Position numbers and translations under genes: made by a program
DNA from: Arthrobacter sp. OAP107
GTDB lineage: Bacteria; Actinomycetota; Actinomycetes; Actinomycetales; Micrococcaceae
NCBI RefSeq assembly: GCF_040546765.1
Contig: NZ_JBEPOK010000001.1
Location: forward strand, 868,001-932,000
Reading direction: 5' to 3'
DNA length: 64,000 nt
Shown here: positions 18,259 to 26,699 of the stretch, piece after piece
Numbering within the stretch: position 1 is the first letter of the stretch
Layout of the letters: each line of letters begins with the position of its first letter
The notes under the pieces: model-generated
Database searches by the model: none
Told to the model about the DNA's origin: nothing
The model's input: the letters and a program-made list of their open reading frames with translations, nothing else

Positions 18259-19350
18259 TTGAAGTCCCAGCAACCAATCATGATTGTACTCACAGGTGCA
18301 TATGGCAATATCGGCGACGCAGTGATACGGCGCCGCGTTCTCAACTGGGTGCGCGACCTTGGAGAGATTCATGCTTATGTAGGAAATGCGCCCGGGGGCT
18401 GGATCGAGCAGATGGGCTTTGAACCGGATGACCGCGTCTACTCAGCGGCCTCCTCCTTCAGTTGGATGAAACTGGTCTTCGCCCCCCGGCGGCCGAAGGC
18501 TCTGGTGTTTGATCCGGGGGAGATTAGCTTGGCACGCAACAGTATCCGGAGCGAGCTGCTGACACTAGCGTTGACGTTTCTTGTTCGTATGCGTGGCGGA
18601 GTTGTGGTCCGGCCGCCTAGGGGCATCAGCCAGTCGAGCGGACTGGGCTTGTTTGTGCATCGGCTCGGTGCACGCTTTGCAAAGATCAATTTGTGGCGGA
18701 CACAGCGTAGCTTCGACATTGTCGGAGATGGAAGCGTAGTGCCCGATACCGCCTTTCAAGAGCCGTTCGTCCCTGGGCTACCTTGGGACCAGCGTCGCAC
18801 TCTTGTGATTAGCATGAGAGGAAAGAGAAAATTCCCATCGGACGCTTGGTTCTCGTCTATGGATCTCTTGGCTCAGGACCATGGGTATTGTGTGGTAGTA
18901 CTAAGCCAGGTACGGGAGGATGAAGAGCGTAGCCGGGAAATTGCCGAGCGGTTGAAGGGCCGTCATCTCGAGTGGGGTTCCAGGAGCGATCTCGATCATG
19001 AGCGCCTTGTTCGCGGAGTCTACAGTGAATCGGCCGTTGTGATTAGCGACAGGCTTCATGTTTTGGTGCTGGCCGCTGTGGCGGGTTGCATACCCATCGA
19101 GGTCTCCGACTCGCCTCGGACGAAAGTATCCGAGCACTTCGCACAAATTGGCGTGCACAATATGGTGATCGATAGCGCCATTCATTCTGCGGAAGATATA
19201 GTTCGGAGGGCGAAGGACGCATGTCGCCAGCGCAGTCGGACCCAGCGGGCTTTGAGCGTGGCAAGAGAGCTATTGGACATCGAAGAGATGAGGATCAAAG
19301 GCGCCATCGACAAAACCGCTTTAGTGGCTTCGGCTTCTGATGTCGGATGA
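18259..19350 (+). CDS. Polysaccharide pyruvyl transferase family protein
   Basis: This 363-residue protein has the polysaccharide pyruvyl transferase pattern: 'GAYGNIGDAVIRR' near the start, 'VDPGE'-like 'VFDPGE' near residue 90, 'VISMRGKRKFPSD' in the middle, and the conserved 'VISDRLHVLVLAAVAGCIPI' near residue 255. Enzymes of this family use phosphoenolpyruvate to put a ketal-linked pyruvate on a sugar, giving the polymer negative charge. The start is TTG 18259 with AAGGAT eight bases upstream. No ATG gives a better N-terminus. Confidence 0.87.
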   Translation: MKSQQPIMIVLTGAYGNIGDAVIRRRVLNWVRDLGEIHAYVGNAPGGWIEQMGFEPDDRVYSAASSFSWMKLVFAPRRPKALVFDPGEISLARNSIRSELLTLALTFLVRMRGGVVVRPPRGISQSSGLGLFVHRLGARFAKINLWRTQRSFDIVGDGSVVPDTAFQEPFVPGLPWDQRRTLVISMRGKRKFPSDAWFSSMDLLAQDHGYCVVVLSQVREDEERSREIAERLKGRHLEWGSRSDLDHERLVRGVYSESAVVISDRLHVLVLAAVAGCIPIEVSDSPRTKVSEHFAQIGVHNMVIDSAIHSAEDIVRRAKDACRQRSRTQRALSVARELLDIEEMRIKGAIDKTALVASASDVG

Positions 19351-19432
19351 CTTTTGTGACTCATGGCCTCCCAGCCTCTGTCGGGCTTCCGATAGATGGG
19401 ACCTTCCGGAAGTCTTGGTGGGGTAAGAAAGG

Positions 19433-20635
19433 ATGCTAGGTAGTTTTTCCTGGCTCGCTGGGGGTCGGATCCTTTCCGCACTAATTCAGATGCTTAGCTT
19501 GGGGCTCTTTGCAAACTGGGTTAGCCCGAGCACGTTTGGAATAGTCGCGTCCGTAACGGCAATTGCCGTCATACCTCAAAACTTATTTGACTTTGGTATA
19601 TCGACATATATTGTGCGTCACAGGGCGGCAGACCCAAATGATGGTACCGTCACATTCGCCCTGAGGATTTCCGGGCGTATCTCGATACTTCTGGGCGTGG
19701 CATTTATCGTCACGTTGGGTGTTCTTGGGCTGTGGATCGACCCACTATATGCCTGGCTGCTTCCGCTGGCGCTTTGGGTTGGCGCGGAACGCAACGCGGA
19801 AGTGTGGATGGGGATTGCTTTGGCGGACGGGGACGCCAAGCTCAGTGTCGCGTCGTTGCTCGGAAGACGAATTGGTTCCCTCATGCTCTTGGTGACCATT
19901 CAATATTTCACCTCGTTACCCGAATTGGCCTATTCTGTATCGTTGGGGATGACGTCCTTGGTGGCAGCGGCGGTCGGACGTCATATCCTTCGGCCTCGCC
20001 TGCCCAGAAGGCGTAGAATGACCCTGCGGTCGCTGATAGCTACGACTTGGCCGTACTGGCTTCATTCAACAGCGACACAAGTTAGGAATGTTGACACCGC
20101 GTTGGTGGCCGTTTTCGCGAGCCCTGCGCAGGCCGGCTTCTACGCAGTGGCGAGCCGCTTGACAAATCCCCTTCGTATTCTTCCTTCGTCGCTGGCTGCA
20201 GTTGTTCTACCAGCTGTCGCGCGTACGCAAGGTGTTGTCAACAAGCGCACTGCCGTCGTCATCGCTTACATGATCGGTTCCATGGCAGCATTTTATTGCC
20301 TAATTGCAGTGCTAGTCCCCTGGGTAGTGCCACTAGTGCTGGGTGACGTGTACTCATCAGCGGTCACGCCCATCCAGATAGTATGTTTCGGGCTCGTGTT
20401 CGGAGCGTCCGCTTCGATACTCGCCTCATTGTTGCAGGCAAAAGGATTTGCAAAAGCGGTCAGCTTTTCCTCGCTCGCAGCGTCCCTATTCTGCGTTCCG
20501 GCGATAACCTTGGGGTCCGTGTATTGGGGAGCGGCAGGCGCGGCCATCGGGCTCGTATCTTCGTTCGCGGTCCAGACTCTCGCCCTTGTTTTCCATCTAT
20601 GGAAGGTGACCCGCGGTGGCTCCGACTTCAAGTGA
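19433..20635 (+). CDS. Wzx-like oligosaccharide flippase
   Basis: This 400-residue membrane protein has about twelve hydrophobic segments and the polysaccharide-export N-terminus 'FSWLAGGRILSALIQMLSLGLFA'. The segment 'FYAVASRLTNPLRILPSSLAAVVLPA' is typical of the MOP/Wzx family, which flips lipid-linked repeat units across the membrane. It stands in the same operon direction as the polymerase and transferases. ATG 19433 follows GGGGTAAGAAAGG. Confidence 0.9.
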   Translation: MLGSFSWLAGGRILSALIQMLSLGLFANWVSPSTFGIVASVTAIAVIPQNLFDFGISTYIVRHRAADPNDGTVTFALRISGRISILLGVAFIVTLGVLGLWIDPLYAWLLPLALWVGAERNAEVWMGIALADGDAKLSVASLLGRRIGSLMLLVTIQYFTSLPELAYSVSLGMTSLVAAAVGRHILRPRLPRRRRMTLRSLIATTWPYWLHSTATQVRNVDTALVAVFASPAQAGFYAVASRLTNPLRILPSSLAAVVLPAVARTQGVVNKRTAVVIAYMIGSMAAFYCLIAVLVPWVVPLVLGDVYSSAVTPIQIVCFGLVFGASASILASLLQAKGFAKAVSFSSLAASLFCVPAITLGSVYWGAAGAAIGLVSSFAVQTLALVFHLWKVTRGGSDFK

Positions 20636-20662
20636 CAGCCTTGTGACATTCTAGGAGATTCA

Positions 20663-22144
20663 ATGTTCGATGTGTGCATTATCGGGGGCGGAACGGTTGG
20701 CCTCTTTCTTGCTGCACAGCTGTCGAAGGACGGCAAGAAAGTTTTAATCCTTGAGTTGGGGTCGCATTCAGGTTTAGACCGGCGGGCAGTGGTTGGATCT
20801 AATCCACAGTCTGGGGGCCATATTGGTGCGGCGGCGAGTGCATGGACCACCGGCTTGGGTGGATCCAGTCAACTATGGGGCGGACAGTTGTGGCCTTGGC
20901 AGGAGTGGGAATTCACGAGAACTGGTCCTGGAGGGGGACCCATTTGGCCAATTGGAAAACAAGATCTGTCGAAACATTATCGGGGCGTGCTGAATGTGTT
21001 GGGTCTGTCTCAGGGCCATTCCATCATTCATGACATGGGACGGCCACCGACTTGCCCGAAAGTAGATCTTGGAGACGACTTCAGCGTCCGATATTCAACG
21101 TGGATGGGGGCACGTGCAAGAAACCTTGCACGGAATTCGGCGGTCCAGAAGCAACTTAGAAGTGTCAACATTGTGACCGGAGCTGCCGTTCACGGGTTGG
21201 AGATCTGTCACGACGGGTCGACCGACGTTCAATACTCCAGAGGCAACGAAGATTGCAGTTTGAGGGCCCGGCAGGTCGTGCTCGCGGCAGGAACACTGGG
21301 CAACTCCCGCATCCTTTCGAGGTGCTCCTTTGTAAGTGGCTCCGATTTGGTCGGCAGCGGATTCATGGACCACGTGTCGGCCCGCGTTCTGAAGCTGGAT
21401 GTCACGGACTGGGACCGCTTCTTGGATGTTTTCGCATACAGGCGCTACAAAGGCGTACTGGCTGCGCCTAGAATAGTTCCACATCCGCAGTACTTGGCGA
21501 ACCGGGACATTGTGCCATCGTATGCTCACTTTGAGATTGCGAGCGCTCCAGGCGGAATGGTCGATGTTGCGAAGAGTTTCAGGGGTGCTCGTCAAGGCAA
21601 CGGACCTTACCCCAAGGCAATCGAGATGTTAGACGCTGGTCGGCGGGACTTTTGGCCGACTGCCTCAGCCGTTGGACGAAGTCTCTTGCGACATGAACGG
21701 CCGGTCCTGAAGTCGAGTACGGTGTATTTAAGGATCGATGCCGAACAACCGCACCGTCCGGAAAATTTCATCGCTTGGAACGGGAGTAAACCGTATGCTT
21801 CCCGGGACCTCAATCTAGAGATGAAGTGGCACGTCGGTACTCGCGAAAAAACAGCCATTGAAGTCATGAAAAAAGACGTAGAGGCAGTGCTGGATCGTTT
21901 TAATATTGGTGGGAGTTTCGAGCCGCTAAGGAACAAATTTGAAATCACGGACACTTACCACTTGATGGGTGGGACTGCCATGCAGACCGCGGCCCGCCCT
22001 GGCGTGGTTGACAAGGAATGTCGCGTTTTGGGATCTCAGAATGTATTCGTTGCCGGGGCATCGGTGTTTCCGAGTGGTGGGATGGCGAACCCCACATTCA
22101 CAGCGCTTGCTCTTGCTCACAGATTGGGGGAGCAGCTTGGCTGA
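20663..22144 (+). CDS. GMC-family FAD-dependent oxidoreductase
   Basis: This 493-residue protein starts with the FAD-binding 'DVCIIGGGTVGLFLAAQLS' and has 'GLGGSSQLWGGQ' near residue 67, 'VVLAAGTLGNSRIL' near residue 210, and a GMC C-terminal domain. That domain carries the catalytic His in 'YHLMGGTAM' and the Asn in 'ANPTFTALALAHRL'. GMC enzymes oxidise an alcohol to a carbonyl. Its place between the flippase and an aldo/keto reductase suggests it oxidises a sugar or sugar-lipid hydroxyl during polysaccharide synthesis. There is no signal peptide. The true substrate is unknown. Confidence 0.88.
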   Translation: MFDVCIIGGGTVGLFLAAQLSKDGKKVLILELGSHSGLDRRAVVGSNPQSGGHIGAAASAWTTGLGGSSQLWGGQLWPWQEWEFTRTGPGGGPIWPIGKQDLSKHYRGVLNVLGLSQGHSIIHDMGRPPTCPKVDLGDDFSVRYSTWMGARARNLARNSAVQKQLRSVNIVTGAAVHGLEICHDGSTDVQYSRGNEDCSLRARQVVLAAGTLGNSRILSRCSFVSGSDLVGSGFMDHVSARVLKLDVTDWDRFLDVFAYRRYKGVLAAPRIVPHPQYLANRDIVPSYAHFEIASAPGGMVDVAKSFRGARQGNGPYPKAIEMLDAGRRDFWPTASAVGRSLLRHERPVLKSSTVYLRIDAEQPHRPENFIAWNGSKPYASRDLNLEMKWHVGTREKTAIEVMKKDVEAVLDRFNIGGSFEPLRNKFEITDTYHLMGGTAMQTAARPGVVDKECRVLGSQNVFVAGASVFPSGGMANPTFTALALAHRLGEQLG

Positions 22145-22151
22145 CTACTCG

Positions 22152-23105
22152 ATGTACACACGTATCGGAACCGATGGTCCAGTCACATCCAGAATCGGGT
22201 TGGGTGTTGCGACACTCATGCGTGAAGGGCGTTCGTCGCGGCGTCTTTCCGTGATCGAAGAAGCCCTGGAAAGCGGAGTTCGGCATTTTGACGTGGCCCC
22301 TTTGTACGGTCTGGGGGCGGCTGAAAAGGAACTCGGACGTGCGCTTGAGCAATGCGGGCATGACACTACAGTGGCTACAAAATATGGGCTCCAGCCGTCG
22401 CGGGCAGCGCAAATGCTGAGCGCCGTACAGGGACCCATCCGACGAATGCTCAAGGCTAGCCCAGGTCTGCGCAACTTGGCGCGCAGCTACGGTGGATCAT
22501 CTGGGGTAGAGCCAGTGCCGTCTATTGATGACTTGAATTCAAGCGTCTTGCGAAGCTTGGACCACCTAAGACGAGAAACCGTGGACCTCCTACTGCTACA
22601 CGAAATTGCGTGGTCACATGAGTGGGCCGAAGTATGGCTTAGAGCCTCCACGACAGATGGACGCCGCTATCGTGAACTTGGAATCGCTTCTCGACGTGAA
22701 CTCCTGCCGAGTTACCCCGAGTATGTTGTATCTGGCAATCACCCAATTCAGACGGAATCGAATCCCTTTGAGACGAGAGAGGAGTATTTTCGTTCGATTC
22801 GTTATGGACTCGTATCCGGTCATTTTAATATGTTAAATTCCTTTCTTGCAGAGGACGCTCCAAGCAAGGCATCTCTCGAGCGATTGACAGGGGCTCCGCT
22901 CAGAAGTGCTGCAGACTTGGTTGTATTTCTTTGCGGACTACAGCTCGCGCGGTCTAGTGACTCAATTGTGCTGATCGGTTCTACCAAGCCGAAAAACATT
23001 CAAAGTGTCTGGAACGGAGTTGCAGCTCATGGCCCGTCAATTGCTGCCTCAATTACGCAAGTTGACGCTCTGCTAAAACCGCTTCGTGCGGCGATCACCC
23101 CCTAA
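22152..23105 (+). CDS. Aldo/keto reductase family protein
   Basis: This protein of about 317 residues has the aldo/keto reductase fold. The catalytic Asp and Tyr are in 'HFDVAPLYG' (near residues 43-50), the Lys is in 'VATKYG', and the His is in 'LLLLHE'. It uses NAD(P)H to reduce a carbonyl. It follows the GMC oxidoreductase gene at once; TTG 22137, four bases after GGGGGAG and overlapping the GMC stop, is a strong alternative start. An oxidation/reduction pair of this kind could invert or deoxygenate a sugar centre. It is the last gene of the plus-strand arm. Confidence 0.87.
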   Translation: MYTRIGTDGPVTSRIGLGVATLMREGRSSRRLSVIEEALESGVRHFDVAPLYGLGAAEKELGRALEQCGHDTTVATKYGLQPSRAAQMLSAVQGPIRRMLKASPGLRNLARSYGGSSGVEPVPSIDDLNSSVLRSLDHLRRETVDLLLLHEIAWSHEWAEVWLRASTTDGRRYRELGIASRRELLPSYPEYVVSGNHPIQTESNPFETREEYFRSIRYGLVSGHFNMLNSFLAEDAPSKASLERLTGAPLRSAADLVVFLCGLQLARSSDSIVLIGSTKPKNIQSVWNGVAAHGPSIAASITQVDALLKPLRAAITP

Positions 23106-23217
23106 TTCGACTAGGTACTACGTGGGGATCAGATCGAACCCGAAGGGTGCGGCGAGGTCTGCGCTCTCGATTGGGTATGATTCATCCCAGCGGCGTGGAG
23201 ACCTTAGTTGAACTCAG

Positions 23218-24306
23218 TTAAACGGCTCGTCGCATTTGAGGGTATAATCGCGGTCTGAATCCGCCGGTTTCGAGGAGTGACCGGGCGATGTAGTTGGCAA
23301 GGTTGCGGAAGCCGAGGGCGGAGCCACGGAGGTGTTCGAGCCGGTCATTGAGTGCTTCTGTAGGCCCATTGCTGGTGCCGGGCCGGTCGAAGTATGCGAG
23401 CACGTCCCCTGCACGGCGTTTCAGTGTCCGGCCGAGCGTAGTGATCTCGGTCAGCGCAGCGGAAACGCCCGCACTGATCGCGCCGATCAACGCTTGCATG
23501 AGCTTGCTTGCCTCGAGTGCCGTCAGGATCGCCGTAGGCGGCGATGACGCGCTGTTAGATGCCCCAGGTCGCTTCGACTTCGGCATAGTTGTCCGCGGCG
23601 AACAGGGCCTCCAACCTATCCTTCTGCTTGTCGGTGAGCAGATCGTGCCCGGTGTGAAGGATCCGGCGGACGGTGTAAAGCGGGTCCCCGGACCGTCCGC
23701 GGTGCCCAATGGTCTGCTGCTGAACGCTCTAACGACACCTGTCTAGGGCATCGCCGGCAAGACGGACGACGTGAAACGGATCCATGACCTCGACCGCGTC
23801 CGGGAGCTCCTCGGCGGCTGCGGTCTTGAACCTGGTGAACCCATCCATCGCCACGACCTCGATCCCGTCCCGCCAGGTCTTCGGTCGCTCTGCGAGCCAG
23901 GCTTTGAGGACCTGTTTCGAGCGGCTCTCGACCATGTCCAGCAACCGCACCGGGCGGGTCCTGTCGCGGACCGGGGTGAGGTCGATGATCACCGTGACGT
24001 ACCTGTCCCCGCGCCGGGTGTGCCGCCAGACATGCTCATCAACGCCGATCACGGCCACTCCGTTGAACCAGGCCGGGTCCTCGATCAACACCCGCTTGCC
24101 TTCGGCCAGGATCGCGCTGTTCGCGGTATGCCAGGACACGCCCAGGCCCTCGGCGACGCGGGCGACGGTGAGGTGCTGGCACACGATGCCCTCCAGCGCC
24201 CAGCGCAGCCCGCGCCGGGAGATCTTCGCCCGGGGCTGCACGGCTTCGGAGATGTCCTGCCGCCACACCCGACCTCACCGGGTGCACTTGTAGCGGCGAA
24301 TGCTCG
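23218..24306 (-). pseudogene. ISL3-family transposase remnant
   Basis: The frame from about 24306 down to 23218 reads as an ISL3 transposase that lacks its N-terminal zinc-finger region. Recognisable stretches are 'VWRQD', 'VARVAEGLGVSWHTAN', 'VIGVDEHVWRHTRRGDRYVT' (first catalytic Asp), 'VVAMDGFTRF' (second Asp) and, at the end, 'PTEALNDRLEHLRGSALGFR'. It is broken by at least three nonsense codons: one before 'GRVWRQD' near 24271, one after 'DALDRCR' near 23729, and one in place of the Tyr of 'GIYQR' near 23560. There is also a frameshift near 23510. It begins at the edge of the Wzz/BY-kinase gene. No terminal inverted repeats could be assigned. Confidence 0.85.
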
Positions 24307-24307
24307 G

Positions 24308-25807
24308 TTATTGCGGAAACTTAACCGCGCGACGTTCACTCTCTGGCTGAGTGCCTCGACGGGCGTTCCGAGTGTGAGGCGGAGCAACGTCAGACTCAAG
24401 CGCCACCCCGGCCTCAAGCAATGGAAGTTGTGGCTTTTGCGCTCGCTCGCTCGTGAACTCTGTCGATGAGTAATAGCTATACGTGTAGGCGTCCGGACCC
24501 TTGGCCGGGATGCGGTTCAGTACTACACCGAGCAAGGACGCATCAACAAGCTCCAATGATGCAAGAGATTTCTCGAGGTCTTGTCGTTTTACTACTTGGG
24601 CGCCCGCGATGAGGACGACTCCGCCGACGCACGGCGCCAGGACCGCCGCGTCAGTAACTGGTAGTAAAGGGGGCGCATCAATTACGATCGCGTCGAATGC
24701 AACTTCGAGCCTAAGCAGGAGCTGCTTCATTGCATCCGAACCAAGTAGTTCACTCGGGTTCGGCGGTATAGCTCCAGACGTCAGTACGAACAGCTCTTCG
24801 TTGCCCCACGGTTGAAGCAGGTCGTTCACATCTACTTCGCCTAGTAGGGCTGTCGTAAGGCCGGCGTTTTTCTCCAATCCCAGGTACTCACTAACCATGG
24901 GACGGCGAAGATCCGCGTCGATGAGGCACACGGACTGCCCTGATTGGGCGATCGCTATCGCAAGGTTAGTGGCTGTGGTGCTCTTTCCTTCGCCAGGCAA
25001 CGAAGAGGTGACCAGAAATGACTTGGAACGCCCAGTGATATTTGCAAACTGCAGGTTAGTTCGCAAGTGACGGAACGATTCTGCCCGAGGGCCCTGGGCC
25101 GGTGCCTGCGTAAGCAGAGGTTTTTTTGCCGCGTCCTGATCGAAGGAAATGGCGCCTAGCAACGGGGCATCTGAAACACGGCGAAGATCGGCTTCCCCGC
25201 GAATTCTGTTATCGAGTGTCGACCTCAGCAAAGCGAGGCCAAGCCCGACAATCAACCCAACAATTAGGGAGGCAACCAAGTTCAGGCGGGTGTTGGGCGC
25301 TGACGGAACGGTGGGTGCAACGGCCGGCTTAATTGTGGAGAGGCTTACAGGCGAAGTTCCTCCTGCCTTTGGCCTTTCAAGAAGGTCGACTGTCTTGATG
25401 AGGCTGTCAGCGACGGCGCGAGCAATTGCCGCTGCTTGAACCGGGGAACTGTCGCTGACGGAGATGTTGATAAGAACGGTGTTTAGATCCTTGCTCGCTT
25501 TCACACGAGTGCTTAGAGCCTCGGGGGTCGTTTCCAAGCCCAGAGTATCGATGGCAGGTTGCAACACCAGAGGAGAGTCAACCGTTTTTACATATGATTG
25601 GACGCGGGCCTGGCTGAAGGTATTGCCCTGCTGCAGCTCCTGCACCGACCCTGAGTTGGAGATGGAAACAAAAAGCTGAGTCTCGGCCGTATAGGTTGGC
25701 TTGGTGAAGATCGAAACCGCGCCACCAACGAGGACTCCGACTAAGGTGGCGGTCAGAATTAGTATCCAGTTGCGGCGTAAGATGCGCACGTAGTCTCGTA
25801 GATCCAA
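24308..25807 (-). CDS. Fused Wzz-type chain-length regulator and tyrosine autokinase (BY-kinase)
   Basis: This 499-residue protein joins two functions. Residues 1-~200 form a Wzz/CapA-like unit with two membrane segments (about 15-37 and 175-197). Residues ~225-460 form a BY-kinase with Walker A 'SLPGEGKSTTATNLA', Walker A' 'VCLIDADLRRP' and Walker B 'AIVIDAPPLLPVTDA'. A short C-terminal tyrosine cluster, 'DAYTYSYYSS', is the usual site of autophosphorylation. It controls length and assembly of the polymer made by this locus. I chose TTG 25807 because AGGGGGA lies seven bases upstream and the protein then starts with the family-typical L-R-D-Y-V-R-I-L-R-R-N-W. ATG 25848 and 25863 are alternatives. 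Confidence 0.9.
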   Translation of the reverse strand: MDLRDYVRILRRNWILILTATLVGVLVGGAVSIFTKPTYTAETQLFVSISNSGSVQELQQGNTFSQARVQSYVKTVDSPLVLQPAIDTLGLETTPEALSTRVKASKDLNTVLINISVSDSSPVQAAAIARAVADSLIKTVDLLERPKAGGTSPVSLSTIKPAVAPTVPSAPNTRLNLVASLIVGLIVGLGLALLRSTLDNRIRGEADLRRVSDAPLLGAISFDQDAAKKPLLTQAPAQGPRAESFRHLRTNLQFANITGRSKSFLVTSSLPGEGKSTTATNLAIAIAQSGQSVCLIDADLRRPMVSEYLGLEKNAGLTTALLGEVDVNDLLQPWGNEELFVLTSGAIPPNPSELLGSDAMKQLLLRLEVAFDAIVIDAPPLLPVTDAAVLAPCVGGVVLIAGAQVVKRQDLEKSLASLELVDASLLGVVLNRIPAKGPDAYTYSYYSSTEFTSERAQKPQLPLLEAGVALESDVAPPHTRNARRGTQPESERRAVKFPQ

Positions 25808-26075
25808 GCCGGTGTCCCCCTGTGGTAGTAGCCTGTCACTGTCGTACATTGACAAGTGCGGCATGATAGTGCGGTCAGGCCAATTGTACCCGGCCCGGTG
25901 AGCGAGTTCGGAAACTCCAATTGCGTCCTGCCGATTCAAAACCGGCTCGCGGCGCTATAACCGTCGCACTAAGATTTGCCGTCCGCCACGCAGCCAGGAA
26001 TGCTTTACCCCGCCGGACCTTCTGTAGGTAGTGGACAGCGGTCAGAAGGATATGGTGTGTGCAGTGACGAGGCAG

Positions 26076-26540
26076 TTACCGCGTATCCAAGTCCTCAAAC
26101 ACGAGGAGTGTCTGCGTGTCCAGCACTCCAGGCATCGACTGCAGTTGATCAAAGATGATCCGCCGCAGATCCACGTTGTCCACGGTCCGCACCAGCAAGA
26201 TGACGTCAAAGTCTCCGCCCACTAAGGCAATGTGGTGGACCTCCGGGATAGCCCTTAGCTGTTCGCGGAGTTCACGCCAGGATTGCTGCCTTACTTTCAG
26301 AGTTACGTAGGCCGATGACTTGAGGCCGGCCTTGATGGGGTCCACCAGCGCCGTGAACTTGGTTAGCACGCCCTCGCCGGTCAGCCTGGAAATCCTCGTG
26401 TAGGCGTGCGCCCTCGAAATGTGCACGTTCTCCGCCACCTGGGTGACGGACATCCTGCCGTCCCGCGTCAGCTCCGCAATGATGCTGCGATCCACATCGT
26501 CCAAGGGCACTGGGGTGTGCTCGGCGTCCGTGCCAGCCAT
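26076..26540 (-). CDS. Lrp/AsnC-family regulator, probable BkdR
   Basis: This 154-residue protein has an N-terminal winged helix-turn-helix ('DRSIIAELTRDGRMSVTQVA' and 'ISRAHAYTRISRLTGEGVL') and a C-terminal ligand-binding RAM domain ('HIALVGGDFDVILLVRTVD'). Lrp-type regulators sense amino acids. This one lies divergent from the branched-chain 2-oxoacid dehydrogenase genes, 159 bases away, the usual place for BkdR, an activator or repressor of that operon. ATG 26540 gives a normal length; the frame is open further upstream but overlaps the dehydrogenase gene. Confidence 0.88.
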   Translation of the reverse strand: MAGTDAEHTPVPLDDVDRSIIAELTRDGRMSVTQVAENVHISRAHAYTRISRLTGEGVLTKFTALVDPIKAGLKSSAYVTLKVRQQSWRELREQLRAIPEVHHIALVGGDFDVILLVRTVDNVDLRRIIFDQLQSMPGVLDTQTLLVFEDLDTR

Positions 26541-26699
26541 TCGTCTACAACCCCGATCAGTTATCCAGCTCACAGTTACGATTTGTCTTTCAGAATAGGG
26601 GAGTCGAACGTACTTCTCCATGATTTCCCTTAGCGCTGGATACGAAACATGGACCAGGACCATACTGAAAGTGAATAGTGGCAATAGAAGGACGGACCA

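Noticed and set aside
21969..22151. Longer N-terminus for the aldo/keto reductase from an ATG at 21969
   Set aside because: It overlaps the conserved C-terminal catalytic region of the GMC oxidoreductase, and the encoded residues look like an off-frame shadow.
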